Source: Tetraselmis striata (Eukaryota > Chlorophyta > Chlorodendrophyceae > Chlorodendrales > Chlorodendraceae). Taken from it: 64,000 nt of DNA. Under the pieces are notes generated by a model. That model had not been told where the DNA came from, ran no database searches, and worked only from the letters and a program-made list of their open reading frames with translations. The position numbers and the translations under genes were made by a program. Below are positions 1 through 13,100 of this stretch, one piece after another; the first letter of the stretch is position 1, and each line of letters starts with the position of its first letter. The stretch spans positions 1 to 64,000 of the forward strand of contig VCJN01002653.1 in assembly GCA_006384855.1 (NCBI GenBank), read 5' to 3'.

Positions 1-419
1 TTTGCGGACATGTACCCCACTGCCATGTTAGAGCATGGAAATTAGAACGCAATGTTTCCACTTCAATCTGAGGAAGGGGGTCATGAAATGACACGTTAGG
101 GATAGATTGAGCCGAGTAGAACTCGGCATGCACCTGATGTCCCATATGTATTGCACCTACATGTTCATGATGATCTGAATTGGCGCGGGTCTAGGGTCCG
201 CTGAGCACCAGGCTCAGCGTGTAGCTGGGCATGTACACATGTAACTTGAATTGCAACGTCTGGCGTCAAGCACATCAAGTTCAACACAGTTGCACATTGC
301 ACTCAATGCCACAGTGTCAGAGCAGCCGGCCGGGCTCATTCCGTGGTACAAAACGACAACGGTGGCTCAGAATGGCGCTTCTGACAGAGCTCAGCGCAGG
401 TGTTTGGCGCGCGGGGTCG
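1..419. other. Region downstream of the TPR gene, no gene seen
   Basis: Both strands show only short overlapping open frames with no recognisable motif. It lies just past the stop codon of the minus-strand TPR gene, so it probably holds that gene's 3' UTR and spacer. Confidence 0.4.
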
Positions 420-1438
420 TCATGGGGTGCGGGCCTTAAAAGTGATGGCTTGGTCGTACGTCCACGTCATGTACAGCGTTGTGTTGGATTGTGCCCACAC
501 AGCGTACGGCTTGAGGTTGACAGTTGCGACCTGCTTCTCTGGGTCCGCCATGCCCGCATCACCGAAGAACGCCTTCGCCCATTTTGTGTAAAACATGCCG
601 TGGCACACGTAGTCCCCCAGATTTATGACGTTGTCCACTGGTGGGCAGAGCAGTAGGTGCTCCGCTTGAGCCATCCGGCATATCTCCACGACAAGGGCTT
701 TCCCCTCCTCCCACAGCTTGTCAACAAGCTCTTGACGCTCAATGTAATCAAAGCTGAAGTCGCAGGGAGGGAGTGTTAGTTTCAGCGATACAGACAAACA
801 GAAAGCTGGAGCAGTGTATAATCAAACACAGCGCAGCAAGGCGAGGGTGGTGCAGGCTTACACGCTCGCTCCCTTGACATTCTGAGGCCAATTCATGGAG
901 TACCCGGTGTGGACGGTGTCTTGCGGCGCCGAACAGGCGCGCGCCATGGCATGGAATGCAGACGGCGTCATGTAGTCGAAGACATTGCTCCATGACATGG
1001 TGAACGGCTGCATGCCAGCAATCTGCCGGTGCACAGCTCTGGCTTCCTCTCGGCTCTTGGCATCACGCCCGCAGCTCTCCGGGAAGACCTCCTTGTGATG
1101 CACCTCCACCTGCAACGCATCGACGCGCACATAGCAGCGCGCCAACCATCAGGCGGCGGCTATGATTGCGTAGGGGGGATGCTCCAGGTGGTGGAGTGGG
1201 AGCTACTTAGCAGTGTTTTCTCATTTGGTGTCTTCCATGCGCACCTGCACCTCCCCGCCCGCCATTGCTTCCCGCAGATTGCTGATTTTCTCCTGAAGGA
1301 TGCTGATGCCTGCCTTCACCACATCGGCCGATGTCTTGCGCCGTCTGAGGAGATCCTGACAGCAATGCGGGATCATGAAAGTTAAATGGCGGCGCATGCG
1401 TGTGTGACTGGTGGGAAGAAGGGGGCGGGGGCAGAGTA

Positions 1439-1469
<31 letters not shown>

Positions 1470-4096
1470 AATCTGACATGGAGCTGTAGGTGGCTAAAGG
1501 GCATCACGATATCCCCGGCGGGGTATATAATGCTATAGCTCTGTCCGCATGCCCTGGGTGCCAGCTCCTCGGCAGCTATAATGCAGCTCCCAGGCCTGCA
1601 ATACAGTTTATAGTTACATCTACAGAGGGAGTGGACACCAGAGAACATAACATCATTGCAGCCCTTCAATCGACACGACGACAAAGCATTGGGGAAGCCC
1701 CGCGATCTGCACGATTAACCCGGCAGGGGGCGGGGGGGGGGGGGGGGGCAATGACATTGACAGCTGCACGGAGAGGCTGAGCTTGCATAAACAACGCCAC
1801 GTGGATTGCTGCCCCTCATCACGCACACGCCGAGTCTACTGGGATGAGGGTATAAGCCCTACGGGGCGGAGGGTTGATGCAATACATCATCGCATTACTG
1901 CTGTTCGCAACAGGCTTGGTGGGCGGCCCTTGCTCCGCCAGCGCAGGCAAGTAGCGCGTCTCAGCGGGGAGTTCTGCCAGAATACCCTCTCATCAATGGC
2001 GTGCAGGAAGTGCTCCTCTTTGGGACGCTGCATGCCGGTCCCTGGAGGCACGGCAAACATGACGATGCTTCCCACGTCCGGCTGCAGGAGCTCGCGGGTG
2101 AGCAGATACTGGCAGAGGGCGAGCCGGTCGGCGCGCTGGCGCCAGTTGGCAATGTCGTAGTAGGTGCCGCCCTTGTCATGCAGGTCCTGCTGCACGGTGC
2201 GGCGGGACTCCACAAGCGGCACGTCATGCACCTGCGCAGTGCATTGCGATGTGAACAGTCGCGGTTCACCCCCAGCCTTCCGGACAAGAACGGCACCGGT
2301 GGAGCGCTGTTGGAATCGAGGATCAAGGGAGCGACACATGGGCCGCAGCAATGGCTCGTCGCTGTTTCTGGCGACTGCTGTCACCTGCCAGTACGCAAGA
2401 ATACCCGCCATCTCCGGCGTCGTACTGCCGCCCGCCTCTTCGCTCATGACGGCCGTGAGGGCCTCGCGGAAAGCGTCGCGCGCTGCGATGCTCCAAGCGG
2501 CTGAGAACCAAACCTGTGCGGCAGCATCGGCACCTTAAACCACAGCAATTGCCGGTTGCAGAGGCGCACTCTCACCCGGCGGAGTCTCATCACCTGCGTG
2601 CGGGTAAGAACTGGCACAAACTGAGCCCAAATGGGTGCTCTAGTCTGCCGTCGCAATGACCACCCACTGTATGTTCTAATCCATGCTGACAGACAGCAAT
2701 GATGTATCATAATGAGGTGACGACAAGCCTATCGCCGCCGTACCGAAATGGGGGCGAGGGGCCTGGATCACCTGAAGCACCTCGTCCACCGCCGCCCCTT
2801 GGCTGAGCATGCATGCAATGACGGCCGTCTTGGCGCACGCATACGCCGACATCTCGAAGCCCACCCAACGTAGCGGCCCGCCTCCGTCAGCGGAGTCGCC
2901 GGCCACCCGGGAGCCGTGCAGGAGGGTGCTCATGTCCGTGAAGCCGACGGCTACATGCGTTGTGCCCACGTGCATCACCTGAGAGGGGCAGCCATTCCTC
3001 GGAATCCGCCGTGCCTCCTATGTGATGATGATGGATACCGGCGCAGGTTGCACATTGAGGCGGAGGCGAGCACTGCCCACCTGGGGCTGCAAAGGAGTGT
3101 TGCCGAAGGAATGGCACAGCTTCTGGATGAAATTCCCCGCCTCTTCTGTCTCTATTTCCCCATCGCCTGACAGCCTAATACATCGCCCACCGCAGCAATC
3201 CACACACACACACACACACACACACTCGGACAGTCTGTCAGCACCTATATCACTAGGGGGGTTCTGCATTATATTTGACGCGACATACCCCGTAGTAGAG
3301 GGGCACGAGCAGTGGTAGTGTAACCGATTGATCGCGGAATTTCTGATGCAGTTCTCGGGATGTGCGATATCATCGTAAGACTGCCACGGATTGATTTGGG
3401 AACACTGCACCGGTGCGAGTCCACGGATGTGCTGGCTGCACATCTCTGCGCGAGCTCCGTTGACAATACGACCCACACCGTGTCTGTATATCACGTGACG
3501 GGTGACAGCTCCACTTGAAGCCGAGGCTCACATACAGAGCCCGCGATGTGCACCCCTAGGTCGGCTGAACACTGTGCTCTACGAATGACCAATGGCTGCT
3601 GCTCCAAGCCGCCTCGCATCTCATGTCATGGCATGGGTGGCACCGCACAGCAGCAGATGCGCAGGCCAGAGATCCCGGTGGCTGACTGACGGGGGCATGC
3701 GCTCGGCGTCGGATCGGAACAAGCGCCAATGTGATGCAGCGCAACGAGCGTGCGGGGCATGGGCGCCATTTACCTGAGCGCTCTCCCGTACCCGGCGTGG
3801 CGCTGGGGGTAGATGCTGCCCGGTGGCGCCCTCTCCCACCACTCGAGCTTGTTGCGCTCCGGCACGCCCAGGCGCTTGATGATATCGCTTGGCTGTGGCA
3901 GCGGAGCAAGCAACACTTGGCGTTCCAGCGACTTACCACCGGCACATCAACCTTACTCACGGTTTGCATGCTGATGCCTTGATTAGTGAGTTGAGGAGCG
4001 GAGTTACCAGTTATATATGTCTATCGTGGGGGGCTTAGCTGTCCACACAACGATGCCATGATGCACCGTGATGCACAGCCACCTACAGCTCCATGT

Positions 4097-4187
<91 letters not shown>

Positions 4188-7100
4188 CTCTCTCTATTTC
4201 TCTCTCTGCCGTTTATCTCAACTAGTAGAGCGCACGCCTAACCATTGAAAGGGGCCCTCATCCCCATATGGCAAACCTTCACGGGTTTATGCGTGAAGCA
4301 GTTATTAGCGTAGGGTTTAGAATTAAGCTCTGGGGGTTTGGGGTTTGGGTGGCGTAGTATAAGCGACCTGTGTATAGGTCGAAGCGTGGCAAATTCCATG
4401 GCAGTGCTACAAAGGTGATGCAGGCAGGCATCCCGTCGGAGGCGAGTGCCTGCCGCACCGTCACGTGCTCCTGTTGCAGGCGTAGCCGGGACACCCCGAT
4501 GCTGCGCGCATGCTCGTAAGCGTTCTGCAGCAGCCGCATCCCGAGCCCCGGGTCGCACTGCGGCGGCCACCGCCCCTCCCGGCCAAACTCATTGTGCAGC
4601 TCCGGCACGCGCTTGTCGAGAGCGGCAAAGCTCAGGGACTGCGGCAGCCCGCCGCCCATCTTCTCCACCGTTGCCATCAGGGTGTTCGTGATGGCGATCG
4701 CCTCCAGTGACGACCGATCCTCGTATGCGCCGGTCTCTTGCACGTTCCTCACTTCCGGGTCTCTGCCTTTCGCGGCCTGTGCGACGCAAACCGCCCAGAG
4801 TCACCCACCAAGCAGTACTGATAGCTATCTGAATAGTGTAGTACGGGTGCCGGCGCACCTATACGGACCCTAATCATGAGCCTCAAATCGGGCTTGCTAG
4901 CCACCTACTACAACGTTTGCTATAGTTCCGGTACAGCTGCAGCATTAACTTAGAGGCGCACGTGCCTACCTGTTTCGCGTCCTCGTCTGCTGCCGACTTT
5001 GCCGCCGCCGCCCGCTGCCGCATGGCCGCCTTGACCCGGGCCCCGAGCTGCGAAATGGGGCGCATGTCGGCATCTGCAGGCATCGACGCCTGCGCGCTCC
5101 GGCACGCCCCTTCCGCCAAGGAGAGCTTGTCCAGGTTGAGCAGCGCCAGCGCGCGCCGGTAGTGACTCTTTGCGTGGCTGGGGTCGAGGAGCAGGACTGC
5201 GCCCGCGTCCACGACGGCCGCTTGGTACTCTCCGACGGCCAGGTGGCACTGCGCTCGGTTGGACAGCAGTGGGATGACGTCCTTGGCGGGGCTGGTAGCG
5301 GGGCCGCAGCAGGCGCGAAGGGCCGCGAGGTAAAGCTGCAGCGCCCCGGCGGTGTCGCCGGTGGTGAAGAGGTGATTGCCTTTCTGCTTGAGAGCCGCCG
5401 GGTCGCGGCCCAGTGCCTCGGCTGCGGAGAGGGAGACCGGACCCTCATCGGCGTAGCTACCCCTGTTGGAGTATGTGCTCTGACAGGTCCTTCTGGCAAT
5501 CTACTGATACCAATATCAGTAGATGGCGTGCTGCGCGCGCGTCCGGACTTCACATCCGACCCGAGCAAGACAAGACAATAGTACTGTAGATATCGTAGAT
5601 TACAGGACTAGTATCAGCACGCTGCTAGTGCGCGCGCCCCGCCCATCCTAATAGGCTCGGCCCGCGCAGCTGCTCTGCTCACTTCATTAGTCCCAGCAGC
5701 TCGAGCCCGGCTCGCTGCACCCACTGTAAGTAGCTCCGAGCACTTCCACCTTCCATCACTCATCGGTTGAGCCGTTCAGGTTATGGGCCCTCACACATTC
5801 TAGAAGTGTGCAAGTATATCTCGTCCCGGGCGAGATCCTCGAGCCTCCGAGGCCGAGTCGAGTCTCCGAGATTCGAACACAAAACTCCACTGTGCTTAGT
5901 TATTAGTTATTCAAAATTTTAGACAGACGTAGACAGAATTCGAACACCAGAGTCCTCATCTATACCACGTTCTCTTTGGCTAGCTTGTATCCCTGGTGAC
6001 TTCTGCAGCCGCAGGATATCAGCGTCAGCCGGAGCGGGGTGTGGTGTGAGTGACGCGCAACGCACATACAGGCACCGGAGCTGCGGAGCGGGAGGTCAGA
6101 CTGACTTCCACAGTTTGCTACTTGGTCTGTGACAGCTGGTTTGGCCGACAGAACGCGTTTCTCACTGGGGCAGCTGGGACAACATCGACATGGCAGACGA
6201 CTCACCCACTCGACCAGGCAACACTCCTATTCCCCCGGGACTTGGCATTGCTGTCGACACTGGCAAGTCTCTTCCAGGATCTTCCGATCAACCGAGACTA
6301 GACCTAGTGGCCAGGCTAGAGCATCAGATATCTAACCTGGAGCAACGACAAGACTTCCAGCACGGAGAGATGCAGAGCGAGATGCACGCTGTCACGGATC
6401 AACTGTCTCAAAGTCAGGCCGACTTTATGGCGGAGCAACGGGACCTGATGGCTGATGTCAGACGGATGTTTGCGTCCATGTCTCGACATGCCCCGACAGC
6501 TGGACAGTCTCCGACAGCTGCGCCACCACCGCCACAGTCGCGAACCTCAGTCGATAGAGCTACCGGACGGACAGGCTACCTCGGCGTGTCCGCGCCTTAT
6601 CGTGCACCCGCGAGACGCCAGACCATCAGCGCTGCGGACCTTGCGGATGGCCGCATCTGGGCCCGACGGGGACCACAACGAGGCATCGACCAGCTGGGTA
6701 GGGCACTGAAGTTCACACCACCGATGCTCCAGAGGAGCTCAGACTTCACAACGTGGAAACATCTTTTCCTATCCTTCATCAACACTTCTGTGCCGGAGGT
6801 GATGGAACAGATGATTCTACTTGACCCGAACGATCCCAACATCGACCCACAGCTTCAATCATACCTCTATCACACGCTGGTGCAGATCGCCCAGCACCAC
6901 CCGAGTGCCACCTCGGAACTCAAGAACCTCTCTCAGTCCACTGCGGTCAACCGGGGTGCGATAGCATGGGACAATATGTGCCATCGTCTCGACAGACAGG
7001 ACGTACACCACACCATGTCACTGCTCGACGAAGTGAATCGCACACTCGACAAGAACTCGACGGAGTCACTTGTCGACTTCCTCGACCGCAAATGGGAGGC

Positions 7101-10100
7101 TATCCAGGCATACGACGCAGCTATGGAGGTCACCGAGCAGCTCCGCGACTCCTTACTGATACCGACAGTGCTCAATGCACTTCCCGCAAAATACGATACT
7201 ATCAAGACAGTCGTCGCAGGGAATGTCGACTTACATCGGTGTACCGCGGCAGAGCTGTTCGCCGAACTCCGTGTCCATGCCAAACTGTGTTCCACACCAG
7301 CTCCTTCAGCTCCCGCACCTTCGGTGGGTACTGCGGCATTTCTCACAGCTCAGAACCCGCCTAGGACTGCTCGCAGGATTCACAAGTCGCCATGGTTCGG
7401 CAAGTGTGGATCTTGTGGCGAGAAGCACCTAACTAGCCAATGCACTGCGAGTGACTCGGTTATTCTGACTTTTCAGCGCGCCAAAATCAAGGCCCTGAAA
7501 ATCAAGTACCCCGGAGACTCTCAGACTAAGGCGTCGACTGGTGCTGCTCTCGCGGCGTTCGAGGACGACAACACTGCAGCTGTGACCGACCAGCCGAGCG
7601 ACGACACCGACGCCGGCGACGAGCTGACCCTCGAGGAGGAGGAGATGCTTCTCAGTGGGGTGACCACCCTTACCACTGCTCCCCCAACCCTCGTGGCATT
7701 TTTCTCAAAACTGAGTAACGCCCCAAGTGTCAGCCAGGCATGGATCGCAGACTCTGCTTGCGCTCCCCAGAATGTCACGGCACATAAATCCGACTTCGAA
7801 ACATTTCGAATCGAGTCGAACAAGGGCGAACTTGGTGGCGTAGGCACCGTCATCGAGGGCAGCGGCACTGTGGCTATTAGGGCAACACTCACCTCTGGTG
7901 GCTACTGCACTTTGCGAATGCCAGCTGTTTATTGTCCATCCCTGCTCAACACGAATTCCATGGGTGTAGGCAGACTACTCAGCGTGTCATGGCTACAGAA
8001 ACATCTGCCTGGTACCATTCACTTTCCGGGTGGAACTGATTATGGCACTGTGACCATGGACGCAGGAGTGGTGCGCCTGAGAGGCTACAACGGCCTTTAC
8101 CTACTGGACCTCGCGCCAGCGGATGGAGCTGCTCCTACCCATGCTGGACAACAAGATAGCATTGCCATGCTTAGTGCTACAGTCAAGGACTCTGCAGTCC
8201 TGTGGCACAAGAGATTAGGCCATCCCGGCATGGGCACAGTCCAGGCACAACATCACAATGGTGTACCTGCTGTACCTGCCTTTCCTACGGATGTAAGGAA
8301 TCTCCCCTGTCATTCCTGCCTACTCAACAAAGCAACAGCCGCTATTGCCAACCGAGAGCCTACAGCCCTCCCTGATGCATGCTGCAGCCAACTCTCTGTT
8401 GACACACTGGGTCCTATCCACATCACATCACCAGGTGGCTATCGCTGGACTATCAGCATCATTTGCCGCCTATCGAGGTTTCAGTGGCACAGACATCTGA
8501 GAACCAAAGAGGCAGCAGAAGTGCTGACAGCCATGCGTTCAATACTAAATGAGGTCAGACACTATTACCTCAAGTACTGGGCAGAGTCCAGTGGTCCGTT
8601 TGCTCCCGAGGTCCGCTTTGATCGCGACTCCATCTTCGAGACAGATGCGATGGACGCTCTAGTAGGTGGCATCGGGGGACGTACTGAGTGGACCGCTCCG
8701 TACTACCATCATCAGCATGGCAAGATTGAGAGGCCATGGCGCACCATCAGGGACAGTGCCACTAGCATGATGGCAGACATGTCAGTGCCTAGCCGGCTGT
8801 GGGCAACCGCAATCAGCACAGCGTTCTGGCTGAAGAACCGGCGTGCTGTCACAGCGGCTGGTAATTCGGATGGCAGACAGACACCGCTCTCTGTACTGAC
8901 CAAAGGCAATGTTGATTCACATATTGACAAAGCCAGAGTCTATGGCTGCAAGGTGTTTGTCAAGGTCCCTGATGGCACTCGCAAAAAGCTAGACTCCAAG
9001 GCCTGGACTGGCATCTTTGTGGGCTACCCTGGCAGCGCACCTGGGTGGATGGTCTTGAATCCCACCACAGGCAGGGTCACTGTCAGCGTCCATGTCCGTT
9101 TCCTCGAGAATGAGAGCGGCTTCGCTCCGGATCCACACACTGACAGCTCCATCATACTTGAGGCTGAGGAAGAACAGCCCACGGTGGAGATGGATCTAGA
9201 TGAGCAACAAGAGCACCCAGCGCAGACAGGCATCAGTGATCAGCACAGCAGACCCATCCGGGAGAGACGACCCCCAGCTCGGTATCAGGCCATGATGGCA
9301 TGCGGCAGCATCTGTTTGGACCGTGACCCATCTGACCCCCAACCAGATTATGCCAGCTATCCTCCAGACCCCAGCGGCGAGAGCAACATGCAGCAGACAG
9401 TTGCACTCTTGAGTGCTGCGGGCATACCTACACCTCGCAACTTCAAAGAGGCGATGAGCCCAGAATTCCGCGACCTCTGGAAACCAGCCATCCACAAGGA
9501 GTATGAGGGTCTGATGGCCAACCGTACATGGGAACTAGTTGACTGCCCACCTGGTGCGACAATCCTACCCAATCAGTGGGTCTTTGTGGCCAAGGCAGCA
9601 CCTGATGGCACTCTGGACAAGGCGAAAGCCAGAGCTGTTGTATGTGGCAACTACCAGAAAGATGGAGACACGTGCAAGGAAACATACGCACCTGTCATCC
9701 GCATTTCCAGTCTGCGGGTCTTCTTCACCATCGTGGCCGCCATGCAGCTCCACCTCCGGCAGCTTGATGCTGTGGCGGCGTACCTCAACGCTTCCATTCC
9801 GGCAGATGAGTATCTGTACATGCGACAGCTTCAGGGGTTTGATGATGGTTCTGGCAGAGTCTGCAGACTTCTCAAATGTCTGTATGGCCTCCGCCAGTCT
9901 GGCAGATACTGGTGCAAGCTGTTGGCCATGTGGCTAATCAGTGTCGGCTGGATCCAATGCAAGGCAGACCCATGCATCTTCATCCTACGGCAGGGAGAAA
10001 TCTACGCTGCCATGGGAGTCTATGTGGACGACATGGAACTGGCTGGCAATGACGACACTTGGTTGGACAGCTTTGAAACTGACTTGCGTAATCGGTTCGT

Positions 10101-13100
10101 GGTCAAGAGACAACACGACCCTTGGGTTATTGGGATGTCCGTGTCCTACGATCGACCCAACCGACGCATCACCCTCACACAGACAGCCTACATCAAGGAG
10201 ATTCTGGAGAGATTCGGCATGCTTGACTGCAAGAAGTCCGACGTACCTATGGTGGCCGACTTCTGCAAACAGCCACTTACCAGTGTCTCCGAATCACCCT
10301 TGCTGGACGCTGATGGTCGGTCACAGTACGTGCGACTGATGGGCTGCCTCCTGTACGTCAGCACTTGCACTCGACCAGACATCACGACGGCCCTCAGTAT
10401 CCTGGGCAGTGTTCAGAAGGAGCCACGTGTGATGCACATGACAGCGCTTAAGAAGGTGTTACGATACCTGAAAGGCACTATGCATCGTGGCATCACTCTG
10501 GGTGCCGACTCGACTGATAACCTGCGACTGGTCGGCTATGCAGATGCCGACTTCGCCGCCGACCTAATCCAGCGCCGATCCCGTGGTGGGTACCTGTTCC
10601 GTCTCGGAGATCACGGGGCATGCAGCTACAAGTCGGCTCTTATGCCCACGGCGACGCAGGAAACCGGTGGCGGCATTGCACAGTCGACTGTCGATGCCGA
10701 GACAGTGTCATTGGCACAGGCGATCAAAGATGGCATTCACCTCAAAATGCTCGTCTCTGAGATCCTTGGTAGTCCGGTGCAACCACTCATCATGATGGAG
10801 GACAACCAAGGGGCGATCAGCTACGCCACAAACGCCGTCATCAGTGATAGGACGAAACACATTGATGTCAAGTGGCACTTTGTCAAAGACCATGTGGAGG
10901 CAGGCACAGTCAGGGTCAACTACATCGCCACCGACCTCAACACAGCGGACATGATGACCAAACCCCTGCCTCGACCTGCACTGGAGAAGCACGCCCGCTT
11001 TGCTATGGGCTGGTGAGCACACTCTGGAAGTGACGACGCCACACGGGTCCCGTTTTGGAACCCCCGGTGTACCGTCGAGGGGGGCTGTTGGAGTATGTGC
11101 TCTGACAGGTCCTTCTGGCAATCTACTGATACCAATATCAGTAGATGGCGTGCTGCGCGCGCGTCCGGACTTCACATCCGACCCGAGCAAGACAAGACAA
11201 TAGTACTGTAGATATCGTAGATTACAGGACTAGTATCAGCACGCTGCTAGTGCGCGCGCCCCGCCCATCCTAATAGGCTCGGCCCGCGCAGCTGCTCTGC
11301 TCACTTCATTAGTCCCAGCAGCTCGAGCCCGGCTCGCTGCACCCACTGTAAGTAGCTCCGAGCACTTCCACCTTCCATCACTCATCGGTTGAGCCGTTCA
11401 ACCCCCACTGCCGAGATTGCCTGGGAGAGAGGCGCTGAAGACCTGCATCGCCGTGCGGCCAGCAGAGCGCAACACAGTTGCCGATGCCAAGTTTGGCGCC
11501 ACACCGCTACGCCAAACAGCGCCTAAGTCTCATCAAGGTCAGCCAGGGCACCACACCAAATGTACCAAGTCATCAGCAGCCTGGTAGCAAGCATGATCTA
11601 GCAGGTGCCCTCTGACAGGCGGTGATTTGTTCGGCGATGGGATAAATATGAAGTGCATTCATCCCGCCCGGCGCAGCGGCAGCGGACCTGCATCAGAATC
11701 TGACCAGATGGGGCAGCGGGCAGTGCCTTCCCCGCGCGGTCCGCCACTTTGGTGCGCACATCCGGCTTCAATGCCGGGTTGAGCCGGGCAGCCTCCCGGT
11801 ACGCCCCAGCCACCAGGCTCCCCTCCTCTTGGCTCAGTGCCATGGCCTCCGCAAGGCGGTACCATGCCTTGGCGCCAAGGGCGCTGGGCGGATCTGTGAC
11901 GATGGCGGCCGCGGCTGCGCTCCACAGGCTTGCCTCGTTCGGCTGGTTGAGCTTCAGGAAGCAGTTGGCCGCATTGAGCATGAGCTTCAGCAGCAGGTGC
12001 TCCTCCCCGGCAGAGGAGACCATGGTGGCGGAGAGGGCCTTGTTGTAGCATGCCTCAGCCTCGGCGTAGTCCTTCTGCCTGCATGGTCGACATCAGTCAA
12101 GCTCAATGGCTCGGTGATGAGCGGATACCAGAACTGGATGACATTGCCAAAGCCGGATGCTCCGAGCAGCTCAACCGCATCGGCACTATCCGACTTCTAT
12201 TGCTGACAAGTGACGAATCGGAATTGCTACTGAGTGTGACAGTGCCCCTGTAGCGCTGACACCCAAAGGTGGCACCAAACCTGAAGTGCTGGTTGGCCTG
12301 CTCCTTGAGACCAGCAGCATCCAGCGGCACCAGTCTGTCCAGCCACACGACGTCCGTCTCCGGGTTGTCAATCCGCACGCCGCGCGTGCCATCCGCCATG
12401 ACCTTGAAGAACGGCTCGATCACTGCGATGTGCGTCCCGGGACTGAAGTGCTGGTCCATGACGATCCACCGTTCCATCATGTTCTGGCGTGTGTCAAACC
12501 CCGCCCAGTTGTAGATAGCCACCTGCGTATTGGCACATCAAGAGACGAACAACATCAGGACTGTATCAGCCCAGTTCTGGTGAGAAGTGCAGTCTGCCGG
12601 ATGTCACATGTGTGCGTGCAGATAAGGCACCCATGCACCCATCACAGTGCTCGGGCCAAATTCCACTCTTGATGCCACACCATGACTTTGCAACATCCAA
12701 TGCACACTCACACAGGAGCGATCCCTGAGATGGGGTGACACATAAGTCGGCCGATGGCGCGGTGGGGGGGGGGGGGGGGTGGGGGGAGCTGTGACTCACA
12801 AACACAATATTGCCTGCCTCGTCCTTCAGCAACACTTGCACGGAGTTCATGAGGCAGGGCTGCTCCACCAGCGTGCCGCGAAGAACGCGGCCCGTGTGAG
12901 TTGTGTTGACATGCAAGCCGTTCACCTGGACTGAAACTCGCACGCGCGCACACAGTTTTGTCAGCCGCAGTCACTGATGCCCTCCCGCCCTGCATGTATG
13001 TATGCCGCTATCACAGAGTTGCGTGCCCGACCAGGAGATTGCCTCGCCAATATGTATTAGTCAGAAGGAATACTGAGACTGATTGTGCGGGCCATAAATC

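Larger units (their letters stand above)
5459..11405 (+). mobile_element. Complete Ty1/Copia LTR retrotransposon with target duplication
   Basis: Two 315-bp LTRs (5464-5778 and 11086-11400) begin TG and end CA and read the same base for base by eye. The element is flanked by the 5-bp duplication ACCCC at 5459-5463 and 11401-11405. A G-rich polypurine tract (11077-11085) precedes the 3' LTR, and one long gag-pol frame fills the interior. The domain order integrase before reverse transcriptase assigns it to Copia. It lies opposite to the host gene and interrupts a TPR exon. No clear tRNA match was recognised at the primer-binding position after 5778. Confidence 0.97.

Noticed and set aside
2676..2978. 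Separate short gene starting at 2978 on the minus strand
   Set aside because: The frame is bounded by splice sites and joins in phase to 2513-1986 to give the VLQVWFSAAWS motif, so it is an exon of the TPR gene.
5464..11400. Possibility that the Copia-like ORF is a domesticated host gene
   Set aside because: It has flanking LTRs, a target duplication and all retrotransposon enzymes, so it is a transposon.
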